Shown piece by piece: positions 1 through 11,794 of a stretch of 64,000 nucleotides of DNA. How positions within the stretch are numbered: the stretch's first letter is position 1; each line of letters opens with the position of its first letter. The stretch spans positions 1-64,000 of the forward strand of contig CANTFL010000332.1 in NCBI GenBank assembly GCA_947650285.1, read 5' to 3'. The translations under genes and the position numbers were made by a program. The notes under the pieces are model-generated. The model was not told where the DNA came from and did not search any database. It saw nothing but the letters and a program-made list of their open reading frames with translations. Source of the DNA: Hyaloperonospora brassicae (Eukaryota > Oomycota > Peronosporomycetes > Peronosporales > Peronosporaceae).

Positions 1-3000
1 ATGAAAGAACGTTTGCTCTTCCATTTTGTCTGCGTTCCGTTTCTGAAGGTCCACCGCATTTGCGATGGAGTCCTGAACGAAACCGACTACCGCTTCTCGA
101 GTCAGCAGGAAGTTCTCTGCTGACCCTTTGTTTTGTCTTTCAGTGCGCTTCGTGCGCACTGCTATGATATTATTCTCTTCTTCAGCGAGGTTGTCTTCTT
201 CCTCGCTGGCATTGTCATTGACGATGCTGAATATACCAGCATCGTCATCATCATCCGAGTCAGTATTAGCGTCGCCGCTACTATTGAGGTGATCTTCTTC
301 ATCGATGTCGACCTGATCGACATCGGCATCATACGTGACGACGTTAGCGTCGACACGTGATGAGCAAGAGCCAAAACGGTTTTTGCTCGAGCGAGTCCCC
401 CCCCTTATCCAAGAGTCACACTCTAGAAGGGCGGGTACACGTGGATGGCGTACAACATTCACGTAAAACGGTGTGTGCTGTGTGGAATCATGCACCGAAT
501 TATTGATGGCGAATTCCACCATGGGTAGGAATTCGCTCCAACTCGAAAACGAGTGGACATATCCTCGAAGGATCTCTTCGAGGACACGGTTCGCACGTTC
601 CGTCTGACCATCTGTTTCCGGATGGTCAGAAGTAGACATCTTCAATCGTGTTCCCAATGTGCGGAACACGGTTTGCCAAAATGCCGCCGTGAACCGAGGG
701 TCACGGTCGGATACGAGTTCACGGGGTAACCCGTGGAGTCTAAAGACCGTGTCTAGAAAGACACGAGCACAACCTCGAGCCTTGATCGACTCTGGGACTG
801 CAGCAAGATGCACCATCTTGCTGAATCGGTCAACAAACACAAGAATACCATTATTCTTGTGAGCGTCGTCGGGAAAACCGAAGACGAAGTCCATTGAAAC
901 GGACTGCCAGCACTCTGTCGGAACAGGCAGAGGTTGCAATGGCGCACGGGATGAAGGACTAGGATTCACCCGTTGACAAACCTCGCAAGCACGTATGTAC
1001 TTGCGTACAAACTGATACTGGCGTGGCCAGTAAAAGTCACGACTTACCGTGCGGTAAGTCTTTTCTCTTCCACGATGTTCACCTGTTGGGGCATCGTGAC
1101 ACTCGTACATGATGCGTAAGCGCAAATCATGATGAGCGGGTACAACGACACGAGGCGTGCCGTCGGCAACAGCTGTATAGTACAGCAATCCGTTGCGTGT
1201 CGTATACCGATCCAATGAGGATCGGTACAAAGCTGGTAAATTCTTCAATGGATTTACCGGATGGATGCACCAGATGATCCATCAAGCGCAGAAGATCTTT
1301 ATCTTCTGCGTATTCCTTTCGTACGTCGTCAAGTAATCTTGACGACGGAACAGTGGCTGTCAGTGTCGCAACAGGGGGCTTATCCTCACTGTTGAATTGT
1401 GCGACCGGCTCGAAATCGGGCCGGCGCGAAAGCGCATCCGCGACGACGTTTAGTCGTCCTGGTTTATACTCAAAGGAGAAGTTATACTCCGCGAAGAAGG
1501 AAAGCCACATTGCCATCCTTTGCGAGAGGTGTGGGCTGTTTACGGCCGTGAGTAGTGACGCATGGTCCGTATAGACAACAAACGGTATATCACCTAAGAG
1601 ATAGACCCGGAACTTAGCCAGTGCATACTTCATGGCAAGTAGTTCCTTGTCATGCACCGGGTAGTTGCGTTCAGCTGGTTGCAGCTGACGCGATTGATAG
1701 CTGACGACGCGCTCTGCGCCGTCTGTGTCATACTGCATCAACGCACAGCCGATCGCAACTTCGCTGGCGTCACAGACCACGTGAAACGTTCTGTCCTGGT
1801 CAGCAATCGCCAAGATCGGCGATTGCATCAAGCTTTTCTTTGTACGCTCAAAGGAACGCTGTCAGTCAGCGCTCCATGACCACTTCACATCTTTCTTGAG
1901 CAAGCAAGAAAGATGAACAGTCATCTCGGCGTAGTTGCGTCGGTACTTGTGCAAGTACGCCGCGAGGCCAAGGAACTTCCTTAGTCCCTTGACATCGACT
2001 GGCACTGGCCAGTCGGTGATCGCCTTGATCTTTTCGGGATCAGGGCGGACGCCGTGTTTGCCGACGATGCACCCAAGAAGTGGTATTTCGCTTGCCGCGA
2101 ATATACACTTCTCAATTTTGGCATACAACTTATGCTTGCGCATAAGTTGGAGAACCTGACGAACGTGAGTTCTGTGAACTACAACGTCCGTCTTTCCGTC
2201 CATAGCCCGACAATGGAAGAACACATCGTCCAAGTAACTCGGTGCGAAATCCCGCACCGGTCTCAACAGATTTGTAACAAATCTGTTGAATGTTGCAGGG
2301 GTATTGCTCAGCCCCTGTGGCATCGCTAGCCACTCCCACAGCATACCGCTGGGGTTGCTCACTGCCATATACGGAACGTCCCGTTCACGCATGAGGATCT
2401 GATAGAATCCGTCCATCAGATCCATGGACGAGAAGATGGTACCCTTTGACATACCATCTATGATTACGTCTTTTGTTGATATCGGTGTCTGAGCCGATAC
2501 CGTTGCAGCATTCAATTTGTTGAATGCATGCACTATCCGCCATCCTCCTGTGGCCTTTCGCACACAGAAGGTCGAAGATCTGTGAGGAGATGCCGATTCC
2601 GTCACATGGCCCGCTGCTAAGTGATCGGCAAAGAACTTGTCGATCGCTATCACTTGTTCACGAGGCAGTGGCCACTGCTTCATGACACAGTACTTCGAGC
2701 CCGGTCTGAGCTCGATCTTGTGTCGAGTGCCTTTGTCCTTAGGCAACTCGCAAGGTACTGATATAGGGAACACGTCCTTAATTTCGATCATATCCTTATA
2801 CAGAAGATTTTCCTGAAGTGACTCCCAGGATTGGGACGCGTATCGCTCAATCCGAGTCTTCTCATCGAGGACACTTTCGTCCATCGATGAGCTGCTGAGA
2901 ACCCGTTTGTTCTCAGCAAATACTGTTGCCGACCGAATATCGGCCACACACTCATCCTCTGTGACGAGTATGCAGATCTGCTTGACTTTGCCACTACGCA

Positions 3001-4074
3001 GATCACGCAAGAACCGTTTCGGTTCTAGCGTCGGCAACTGAGTTATCTCCGAAGTTAACTTTGGAGGCACAATCAGATCAAGCGTATAAGCGCCTACGCT
3101 TGATCCGTCATTAACCAAGACGTTCAACGTCTCGGTTTCTTCCTGGGAACTTTCTTCCACAGGTTGCTGAGGGCCTAATCCCTCAGCAAGCGACTCTTGA
3201 GGAATTCCTTCCTCAAGTACGTGGGGACTTATTCCCTCGAAGTCTTCTGACTGTGGCTGTGCAACCACAGTCAGGGAGCGATCCTCTACGGTCGACTCTC
3301 CAGTCGACCTAGGATTTCCATGTTGCCCTTTGAAGGCAACAGGTTTCTTCTATCTAAGATGATTCCCGCTAGGCATGCATCCATGTCCCGGTCCACTCGA
3401 CTTATTCGAGCGATGGACCTTCGGCGCAGCCTGTACTTCTATACAGCCGCCGGGAGCTTGCTCCACAGTGTAGTGATCAACTACACTGACGTCTTGTGCA
3501 GTCGTGCTAACGACCGTACCGCAAGTGAGGCCATCGCTCTCACTCGCAGTACATCCACACGCTTGTGGATGCTCCAAGATGTTCATCAGATGGCCATCTG
3601 ATAAACAAGTGGCAGGCATCTTCACGGATCGATGCTGCCATATCACTCTTGGCTCATACTTTCTGAGCCAAGGTAATCCCAGGATGATATCAAATTTGTC
3701 ATCCAGATCCAGTACGATGAAATCATCATCGTACTGTTCGCCCTCCAACGTGTAGTGAATTCCGACTACACGTTTCTTAACGGTAATCGATGCTCCTGTT
3801 GCAAGGCGCACCGTCATCCTCGTGAGGGGGATGTCGTGCTCAACGAACTTGAGCCTACGACCCTCTAGTAACTGGCGTCGAACAAAGTTGTTCGAAGCCC
3901 CACAGTCTACTAGGGCACGAAGCGACAAATCAATTGTCGCTTCCAAATTCAAGGTGATGAGCGAAACGTTATCACCAGGTGCAGAGACACACAATAATTG
4001 TGTATCTGGAGCAACTTTCGTCAAGAGATTTGAAAATTCTCTTCAGGTTGCCGGATCGGTAGGGCGCTCCGCCC
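1..4074 (-). pseudogene. pol pseudogene of copy A (protease, RT, RNase H, integrase)
   Basis: Protease lies in 3350-4024 (DCGAS active-site motif). RT lies in 1862-3268 (catalytic YLDD). RNase H and the start of integrase lie in 1127-1831. The rest of integrase lies below 1127, broken into short frames. Stops or shifts occur near 3268-3350 and near 1862, where the copy B codons AECQ read ADstopQ. Compared with copy B, the RT box reads YLDDVFFHC rather than YFDDVFVHS. At the site matching the copy B C-run break, this copy has an unbroken frame, which shows which base copy B has in excess. Confidence 0.9.
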
Positions 4075-5230
4075 CTACTGACCCCGACCATTTTTTGATG
4101 GTCCGTCTCGCTGTTGCGGCTTCGCAACAGCGCTGGACCCACACCCATTGCCCTTCTTGGCAAATGGTCGTCCATTTCGCTCAGTACTGTTTGGTACTGG
4201 GCGTGGAGCACTACACTCGTATGCGTATTGCCTTAACTTCTGACAGCGATTGCACTTCTGTAATCGCTTGTTGTTTGAAGAGCGAGGTCTCTCGCTCTCA
4301 ACATAGCAGAGGTCCATTGGTTCTGGACCTCCGATCTCTTGTCGTCTCGGTGGATGATTATAGTTTGAGCTAGCATGAGCCTGTCTCATGATAAAGTCTT
4401 CCTGTTCCGCGGCTGATATCGCTTCTTCAAGCGTATTCAGCTCAAGGCGGAACAGGTGGCTCCTGACAGGCCCTTCCGCGAGCCCTTGCATGAACACCGT
4501 AATCAACGTGTGTTCATGTACTGGGTTGGCAGTTATACTACTCGCTAGGAGTCGTATATGTTGTGCGTAAGCGTGCACATCACGCTTACTCTGCTTGAGT
4601 TTCAGGAGCTCTGAACGAGCCCTGAACTCAGCCCGTGGCGGCTCAAACGTTTGTCTGAGCCGGGAATTGAAGTCATCTAGCGACCTAAACACATTTGGGT
4701 CGCTACTCTCGAGTCCCAGGGACCAAGTTTTGGCACGCCCTGCCAAGTGGGTATGAGAAAATGTGAGTGTGCATTTGCTCATCTTCGACGCGACGAGCCC
4801 TTAAGGCTCTGTCGAGTTCGACAAACCAAAGTAACAGGGAGTCCTCCGGGACTCCACTGTACTTGGAGATGCCAACCTTCGTGACCTCGGGACGACGCGC
4901 ATGTGCCGTCCCGCCCACAGCAGCATGTAATTGCTGCCGTCTCAACAGCTCTGTCTGTTGAGCACCGAGTTCTCTCAACTGCTCGGCCTGTTCAGAGCCT
5001 TGCTGGTGAAGCAAGGCTACTTTCCCCCTTTCGGCGACAAGTTCATTTTGAATGAACTTGGCTATAGTGGCATGTTGTTGGTCTCTGTCTAGAGACTCCA
5101 ACATGGCGCTAATGGCGAACTCGCCTACGGTAGAACTCATTCGTTCTACCGCACTCCATTCGATGTCACTCAAATGGGTAAACCCTTCACGCGTGGCGTG
5201 AAAGGTCTCTTCATCATCCAACATGTTCAT
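4075..5230 (-). pseudogene. gag pseudogene of copy A
   Basis: It starts at an ATG at 5230 and matches copy B gag. A one-base insertion near 4768-4775, just after the codons for RRVEDEQM, shifts the frame; the matching reading continues in another frame to a stop at 4075. The nucleocapsid zinc knuckle has lost its histidine: the pattern is C-x2-C-x4-Q-x4-C here against C-x2-C-x4-H-x4-C in copy B. Both lesions would prevent a functional Gag. The heptamer AAAAAAT of the gag/pol frameshift site is kept on the minus strand at 4090-4096, with one mismatch in the downstream stem. Confidence 0.9.
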
Positions 5231-5274
5231 GTTGGATGCTGTGGTCCTTGGAAAGACTACAAAGTGCTACCAGG

Positions 5275-5665
5275 TGTAACGGGGCACACCCTTGCGTGAA
5301 CTTAACGCAAGGGTATCGGTGTCCCGACAGACGTACACAAGGCAAGCGAGGAAGCGTAGGTAGGGTAAAAGCAGAACTGTTACATTAATTTAATTAAGTC
5401 TTTTAACTACTGTCTCTCTGCTTGACTTAACTGAATTATGCTAATATAACTGAGTGTATGGTGACGTCTCGTCACCACTCATTGCGCGCATCCTGCGGCG
5501 ATTGGTGGGTTGATATCGTCAAGATATCAACCAATGAGCAGACCCTTTGGTCGACCCTTCAATATTACCGCTTCGGTGATATTGTTAAAAGAATATTCAA
5601 CTTCATATTCTTTATTGTCACTTTTCTTAAAGTGACAATTCCATGTAACGGGCTGCCCCGTTACA
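5275..5665 (-). repeat. 5' LTR of gypsy copy A (391 bp)
   Basis: Bounded by TGTAACGGGG and its complement-like end CCCCGTTACA, with TG...CA termini. It aligns over its whole length with the 388-bp LTRs at 52287 and 59874 but is clearly more diverged. It keeps the paired arms at 5289-5297/5305-5313, 5508-5517/5523-5532, 5561-5569/5575-5583 and 5615-5623/5630-5638. On the internal side, reading minus, it is followed by CC and then TGGTAGCAC, the same primer-binding site as copy B. Confidence 0.92.
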
Positions 5666-7406
5666 CACAGGAGCTTCGGTTCAAGCGCACGCTTCTTCTA
5701 ACCCCGTTCTAGTCTAGGAGGCCACGACCTTCCTTGATTCTGATGTCAATCATTGGTTGGAGACCTCTCGGGTTGAACAAAATGTCATACACTGATCATC
5801 TTGCGACAGGAGTCTGCGCGCAGGCGTTCTGATGTTCGAGTCCTAGTGCTACCTAGTATATAAAGTAGCAGTCACCCCGATAACTTTGTTGCCGGGTGAC
5901 GGGATATAGTAGGTCGTAAGCGTACCTAAATATACCCCACTTTCTCACTCACTCATGCAGTGCACGGATCTCGAAGACAAGACCTTGCCGCAAATTACCG
6001 AGGGCGTCCTTGTCTGACATCGAACCTCGACCAAATATTGCCCACCTAATGGAAGCATGTAAGCAGGCAATCATGATTTGCTGCCGGTGGTGTAGCGTCA
6101 TTAGATCTGCCAAACACGCTATGCACTGAATGGAACGAGTACTTCGGTGCAACAAACGCCATCAGAACGAAGCGTAGTTATTGAACGTGTTTTCAGCTCC
6201 AAATGCACATTTTCTCCAATGCTGCACCACTACTGATCAAGCATCGACCGGTGTTGTAGGGCATCCGGGAAGGCCCATTGTGGATATGGTACGCCAACTC
6301 GGTCGAAGCCATCCGAATAGGCTTCGGCTGCATTCGGACGTTGCTCGATCGAATCGTACTGTTTTGAACCCACCATCTACCGTCCGTCAACAGCATGAGC
6401 GTATTGGACTACGAATGATCACTTTGCTTTACTAGCGTATGACCGCTGTGTATTCCACTGATCGTCAAGCATTTAACTCCTCTAGGGTGTATTCACTGGT
6501 ACAAGTCCTACTTCAGATGGACGCGTTGAACGGATTCACCAGTAATAGCTGACTCAACAACAGCTGTGGCTGCCACTTCGTTCGCTTGCCACTCATCGTG
6601 TCGTTCGATCACAATCGCAAGCACTTTCTGGTACGCGTTCCGACAAAGCAACGTCACGTACGACTGATCAGCACACGTTTTGTGGCCAACTTGGCGCGTG
6701 AGTATTCCAGTCGTACCTACGTCAAAGCACGCGGTGCCATTTTTGTTCGCAGGTTCATCGCGACCCTGTTACTTGGTGGAGGTGCTGTCTCCGACCAAGC
6801 GTTGACAGCATATGCTCGTATCCCGAGCGCATTGCCACGTTCGTTCTTCCTTCACTGCTGTTTGATGAACAATAGGCTGCTGGTGCTCAGCTGCTGCTTC
6901 CACGGCGCGAGGTAAAACCGCGGTTGTTGCATTGACAATATGGTAAACAACGGCTGCGTTACAATTGTGAGATGCTCACGTTGTGAGCACCTGGCAATGA
7001 GAGTCGAGAGCTTGAGTAAGCACGACCATCCGGTAGGCGCCTTCTCACTTCTACCCTACAGCTCACGATCCATCGGTATAACACCCTTTTACAAACTGCC
7101 ACGCTTGACAACAACCACGTGGTAAGTTCGTGACGCACTGATTGCAAGTGTTCGCCAGCACCATAACATGCCGTCGTTTAGTGGTATGTTGCTAGTCCAC
7201 GAAGTCACGTGTTCGTCGACTCCATTCACTCTAAGCAGCAGTAACGGTTGCAATAAACGGATGCTACGTGGATAATGTGGCGTCGATTATCGCGATGCCA
7301 CGCGACCGTTCTCGACACCCAGAAGGCACCAAAGCACTGACCATGGCGTTCGTAGTCACCGACCAAGAAACCAGCTTTGCTCGAAGCAAGCTCGTCTTTC
7401 ACGCGT
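5666..7406. other. intergenic stretch, no supported gene
   Basis: Between gypsy copy A and the expansin-like cluster. Several short open frames exist (the longest about 109 codons) but none has recognisable domains, a promoter motif or splice sites. The TATATAAAG string at 5858-5866 could belong to an older decayed LTR, but no partner repeat is visible. Confidence 0.5.
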
Positions 7407-7425
7407 GCTGTCATTCACGGCATTC
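7407..7425 (+). promoter_or_regulatory. oomycete-type initiator for first expansin-like gene
   Basis: GCTGTCATTCACGGCATTC resembles the known oomycete core promoter (a TCATT initiator core followed by a flanking pyrimidine/ATT element). It lies about 52 nt before the chosen ATG at 7477, the usual distance for short oomycete 5' leaders. Similar motifs sit ahead of two other cluster members. Confidence 0.5.
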
Positions 7426-7476
7426 CTTTATTTGCTACATCCCCACGACTCTGTACAGTTCCCAACTGCTGCAACA

Positions 7477-9180
7477 ATGAAGTCGTCCATGTCCGTCGTT
7501 TCCCTCACGACCGCAGCGATGTTGGTCACGTCCACTGCCGGCACGTACTTCACTGGAGATGGCACTGCGTACACTCTCGGAGACACTAGCTCGGGCAACT
7601 GCAACATGATGTCGGCCCTCGACCTCGCCACCACCGACTATGCTGCCCTGAACAACGACCAGTGGAATGGGTTGGAGAACTGCGGTCGCTGTGCTGAAGT
7701 GACTTGCTCCGACTCCCGTTGTGCCGACAAGACAAAGTCTGTCGTGGTCCAGATCCTCGATCGGTGTCCGGAATGCAAACACGGCGACCTCGACCTCTCA
7801 CCGTCTGTCTTCAAGACGCTTACAGGATCTCACCCGGCGCGGTATACACTCAAGTGGAAGTTTGTGGACTGCCCGGTAGCTGGGAACGTGAACTACTGCC
7901 TCAAAGGTGGCAGCAGCAGTTTCTGGATGGCTATCCAGCCGACAAACGTAGCTACGGGTATCACAAGTCTCGAGATCGATGGCAAGGCCACGAAGATGCT
8001 GGATGGAGCCTACTATTATCTTCTCGACGGCTCGGGTACGACCGTCGGAGACCTTTCCAACGTTACCGTGTCCATGACGGATCTGAATGGTGTCTCCATG
8101 GTAGACACGGTATCACTGAGTGCTGATTCGTGCACGGCGGGCGCCAGCCAGTTCCCATCGTCCGGAAGCGGAAGTCCGTCCAAGCCTCGAGCCGACACGC
8201 CGTCGACTACGCCTGCTCCGATCCGCGTACCGACTCCCGCGACTCGAAAGATGCCGCCAACGACGATACCGGCTGCACTTGCCCCGACCGCTGCACCGAC
8301 TCAAGAGCAGCAAACGAATGCATCTATCTCCTCTCCACCGACGCCGATAGAGTCGACAGCGGCAGACGCTCCGTCCCCCGCAATGACGACGCAGCTCTTC
8401 AATTCTTCAGACGTAGTGCCAACTTCTCAGTATTCTACACGTGACAACGACGCCGCCACTCCCACCGATCAGCAGGACGTGGTGTCCTATCACAGCGGTG
8501 CAACCGGTGAAGATGTCAACACCCCTGCAGAAGGAAGTCATAATCTTCGACAGGACTCGAGCGTTGCAAAAGAGAACGACCAGATGCAGCATCAGCAGGA
8601 GAACGCGTACGCTGAGGAGACCGACATTTTGGGTCCTAGCGTCGTGCAGAGTCCGAGCTCGGACAATCAGTCCACGGAGACGGCGGAAGACCCGTACACC
8701 CCTCTGCCGTCGCCTTCAACGACGAACGGAGGCGAAGAGCAAATCAGCTTACAACATTCCAGTGTGCCAACTATCGACAGTGAGGACTTGACGGAAGTGC
8801 CGGATGCTTCCACTACAACTTCTCTGCCAGTCTTCTCCTCTGAATGGCACCAACCGAGCCCTACGACTGAAGACAGCGCCCTGCAGGGGTTGCGTTCCGA
8901 AGAGAAGGACAGCATGAGCTTGCGCTACGAGGAGGGCCCAACATATCGATCACAGCTGAGCCAGATGCATGTGGCAAAGGAAGACGGTAGTTCTGCCGCT
9001 CCGACCGTAGCGACCGCACCATCAACTACGGACTCAGCGTCCGATGATGGAAAGACTACCGTTGCGCAGGAGAGTCCTAACAGCGCCAGCAGTCCTGAGA
9101 CCGACGTGATTCAGCACGACGAGGTCAGTGACGCCACTGTGGCTATCGGTAGCTCGGGCCCCGTGAACTGCCCTATGTAG
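7477..9180 (+). CDS. expansin-like secreted protein with long Ser/Thr-rich tail (567 aa)
   Basis: Residues 1-22 look like a signal peptide ending before TYFTGDGTAY. Residues about 24-215 form an expansin-like module: a Cys-rich double-psi beta-barrel with NCGRCAEV, DRCPECKHGDLDLSP (the Asp in the GDLDLSP box matches the conserved expansin acidic residue) and KWKFVDCPV, followed by a beta-sandwich-like half. Proteins of this family loosen plant or cell-wall polysaccharides without hydrolysis. The remaining 350 residues are a low-complexity Ser/Thr/Pro/Gln/Glu tail, probably glycosylated. No membrane or GPI signal is evident at the C terminus. The frame is open 72 nt upstream, but the ATG at 7477 gives the signal peptide and lies after an initiator-like motif. 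It is closest to the next gene in the array. Confidence 0.88.
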   Translation: MKSSMSVVSLTTAAMLVTSTAGTYFTGDGTAYTLGDTSSGNCNMMSALDLATTDYAALNNDQWNGLENCGRCAEVTCSDSRCADKTKSVVVQILDRCPECKHGDLDLSPSVFKTLTGSHPARYTLKWKFVDCPVAGNVNYCLKGGSSSFWMAIQPTNVATGITSLEIDGKATKMLDGAYYYLLDGSGTTVGDLSNVTVSMTDLNGVSMVDTVSLSADSCTAGASQFPSSGSGSPSKPRADTPSTTPAPIRVPTPATRKMPPTTIPAALAPTAAPTQEQQTNASISSPPTPIESTAADAPSPAMTTQLFNSSDVVPTSQYSTRDNDAATPTDQQDVVSYHSGATGEDVNTPAEGSHNLRQDSSVAKENDQMQHQQENAYAEETDILGPSVVQSPSSDNQSTETAEDPYTPLPSPSTTNGGEEQISLQHSSVPTIDSEDLTEVPDASTTTSLPVFSSEWHQPSPTTEDSALQGLRSEEKDSMSLRYEEGPTYRSQLSQMHVAKEDGSSAAPTVATAPSTTDSASDDGKTTVAQESPNSASSPETDVIQHDEVSDATVAIGSSGPVNCPM

Positions 9181-10177
9181 CAAGCCACCAGCCAGTGTCG
9201 TCTCCGTGTTCTACTGTAGCGCTTTTGCATGGCCGCGAAGCCTTCGAAAGGATACATTCAATGGAAATAGAGTCAAGTATTGTTTTCACATGTAGCGAAA
9301 GTCGGCACGACGGGATGATGTTCGGTCGATGCCCACGGCCATACCTCAGCAAAGCGCTCGAGTGCGATCTTTCCGGTCCGCGCTCGTCGCAGCTGAAGAA
9401 GAAACGAGTCGCTCTGTCGCCCACAGCGACTGTGGCCTCGTGGCGGCTGTCACGTGCGCCACTCGTCTGTGCGAGAATTGCTCCGTCCGTGCAAAACGAG
9501 TCCTTTATCTCGCGCGTCCCGCACGGTCTCCGATGTCACGCTGTCGTGCGCTTTGGGTTCAGCAGCGACTGCCGATAGAGCGATCCCGCGTGCTCCAAGC
9601 GCGTTCGACAAGCAGCACGACAGCGCGTCTCGCACGTTCCATCGGAGCTCTCGTGGCCAGTCATGTCGTCGAGAAGCTTCGGCCGAGACGGACGAAGTCA
9701 GACGGTGAGCTCGCACGTCCCGCTGCATAGACACGGATGGAATCACGACCGGACGTTTCCAGCAACGTGCATGTACCTGCTATCTCTTCAGCTTCGAGAG
9801 AGCCTGTGGCCACTGTCTGTCTCATTCATGAGGAGGCGACAGAAAAAGACGCCGACAGCTCGTGTTGGTTCCGTAGACAACAACGCTCTCGTCATGTGTG
9901 TTGTGTGTGTCTGTGTCTGTGTCTGTGCAATTCCTGTGGATGCATCTCCCTCGCTAGATGAGGTCGTATCCAGTCCAATACGATGCAGTCGGGCCAAGAT
10001 CTCGCTCGCTGCACTGTCGACAGCTCGTGACCTCGCGTGAACCAAAGCGCGATGATGCTCAGCCATTGCCATTGCCATTGCCACTCGAGGTCTCACTTTT
10101 GCTTTTGCCACTCGTCGAGCTATTCGAAACGCGTCCGCCTTTGCACGTGTCTTGTCAGACGGTTTTTGGTACTCAGA
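9181..10177. other. spacer between expansin-like genes
   Basis: No supported gene. It holds a short TG/TGTCTG-rich run near 9897-9935 and a threefold CCATTG run near 10063-10084. It includes the presumed promoter of the gene at 10178, but no clear initiator was found. Confidence 0.5.
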
Positions 10178-11794
10178 ATGACACGCAAGAGCACGACCAT
10201 CCGCACGTTGCTCGCTTCCGTCTCAGGCGTCGCCCTTGCAGTAGTCGCCAAGGCCCACGAGTACTTTACCGGCGATGGCACCGCCTACACGTTGGGCCAG
10301 TCAAGTGCTGGCAACTGCAACATGATGTCGGCACTTGACTTTGCCGGGACGGACTACGCCGCGTTGAACAACGAGCAGTGGGACGGCCTGCAGAACTGCG
10401 GCCGCTGTGCTGAGGTCTCGTGCGCTGATCATCGGTGTCTCGACCAGTCCAAGTCCATCGTCGTGCAAATCCTCGACCGCTGTCCAGAGTGTAAGCACGG
10501 CGACCTCGACCTGTCGCCAACGGTCTTTACCGCTCTGACGGGGATGACGCCGTCGCGGTACAAAGTCAAGTGGAAGTTTGTCGACTGCCCCGTGTCGGGC
10601 AACGTCAACTATTGTCTAAAAGGCGGCAGCAATACCTTCTGGACAGCAGTGCAGCCGACGAACGTCGCCACGGGTGTCACGAGTCTGAAGATCAACGGGC
10701 ACGACACGGTCATGCTCGACTCTGCCTACTACTACGTCCTCGACGGAGCCAGTGAGGCGCAGACGCAGCTCACGGACATGACCATCTCCTTGACGGACAT
10801 CAATGGCAATTCGATCGAAGACATTGTGACCCTCACGGCCGACGCGTGCACGGAAGGCGCGGCCCAGTTCCCATTCGGTAGTCCACAGGGATCGCCTGGG
10901 CCGGCCATCGTGCCGACCATCAGTCCACTACTGCCGCCGATTGAGCTCACGACGGCTCCGTACGTGCAAGTTCCCGTCATATCACTGACCACGGCACCGA
11001 CTCCAACGCCGATGCCCATCACGCCGACATTGCCAGCAACAACGACCACTACTCCTGACAGTGCAACACAAGAGCAGCAAACGGTTAAGCTTACTGGATC
11101 GACTCCTGTGTCCGAAGTGACAGCTCCTCATCCACCGGTGTTACCTGTTCCAGCCTACGCTCCTCCAGCAACCCCTTCGTACGCGATCGCTTCTCCACCG
11201 GCTCCACCTTCTGTTGCATCTTTGCTAACCACTCCGCTTGGGACTGCGGTGCACCCCATTGCATCAGCATTACGAACCGAACCGGAGCCAAGTACTGCAA
11301 GTACTAACGGCAACGCGATCAAACCTACTCAGCAATTCACTATCGCAGCCAGCGTAGCTGGAACACCGTCAGCGGTGAAAAGGCCAATGTCCGGGACTCG
11401 AGACGGTATCTTCCGCATTGCAACCGACAGGAACGGAGCCCAGCAACGAAGTCGGCTGCCCTCTCGTCGACCTCGAAGTCCACTGACAATCGCGCAGCGA
11501 ACGGGTAAAGGTCGAGCTGCGGACACTAGCGATGCAACTCAGGCGGTAAAGACTCAGTCTTCGACGCCATCGAATGAGACTGACCCGGTGATCATTATTC
11601 TATCGGCACTAGGCGCTGTGGCTCTGGTGGCGCTCATTGCAACGGTGACGGTGGCCAAGAAGAAGAAAGTCGCAGAGCAAAAGGCGCGCGACGTCGAGGT
11701 GCCGTCTATGATAAGTGCCCAGTCCTGTGACGCTCAGAATAGTCCAACTGATGCTAGACATGTCTTTGTTGCGCACTCGAATGGTCGCAGTTGA
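10178..11794 (+). CDS. expansin-like protein with C-terminal membrane anchor (538 aa)
   Basis: A signal peptide occupies residues 1-26 (basic start, then an Ala/Val-rich core). The expansin-like module follows (about 27-220) with NCGRCAEVSC, DRCPECKHGDLDLSP and PTNVATGVTSL. It is nearly the same as in the gene at 7477, so these two form one subfamily. A long Thr/Pro/Ala-rich stalk leads to a hydrophobic segment at about residues 470-493 (starting PVIIILSALGA), then a KKKK stop-transfer and a 40-residue cytoplasmic tail. This suggests a type I membrane protein displaying the module at the cell surface or wall, unlike its neighbours. The ATG at 10178 was chosen because it starts the signal peptide; the frame is open further upstream. 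Confidence 0.88.
   Translation: MTRKSTTIRTLLASVSGVALAVVAKAHEYFTGDGTAYTLGQSSAGNCNMMSALDFAGTDYAALNNEQWDGLQNCGRCAEVSCADHRCLDQSKSIVVQILDRCPECKHGDLDLSPTVFTALTGMTPSRYKVKWKFVDCPVSGNVNYCLKGGSNTFWTAVQPTNVATGVTSLKINGHDTVMLDSAYYYVLDGASEAQTQLTDMTISLTDINGNSIEDIVTLTADACTEGAAQFPFGSPQGSPGPAIVPTISPLLPPIELTTAPYVQVPVISLTTAPTPTPMPITPTLPATTTTTPDSATQEQQTVKLTGSTPVSEVTAPHPPVLPVPAYAPPATPSYAIASPPAPPSVASLLTTPLGTAVHPIASALRTEPEPSTASTNGNAIKPTQQFTIAASVAGTPSAVKRPMSGTRDGIFRIATDRNGAQQRSRLPSRRPRSPLTIAQRTGKGRAADTSDATQAVKTQSSTPSNETDPVIIILSALGAVALVALIATVTVAKKKKVAEQKARDVEVPSMISAQSCDAQNSPTDARHVFVAHSNGRS

Larger units (their letters stand above)
1..5665 (-). mobile_element. Ty3/gypsy LTR retrotransposon, decayed copy A (3' end outside window)
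   Basis: The element reads right to left: 5' LTR at 5275-5665, gag from 5230 down, then protease, reverse transcriptase, RNase H and integrase down to position 1, where the window cuts it in the C-terminal part of integrase. It is collinear with the full-length copy at 52287-60261 on the other strand. Several frameshifts and stops separate the pieces, so it cannot encode intact products. The 3' LTR and its target duplication are not visible. The same dense series of short inverted repeats seen in copy B is present, for example the 10-bp pair at 3710-3719 and 3727-3736. Confidence 0.95.

Noticed and set aside
5810..5860. A tRNA-3'-end-like string (GTTCGAGTCCTAGTGCTACC)
   Set aside because: The T-loop-like part lacks a pairing T stem, and no D arm, anticodon arm or matching acceptor strand lies upstream.
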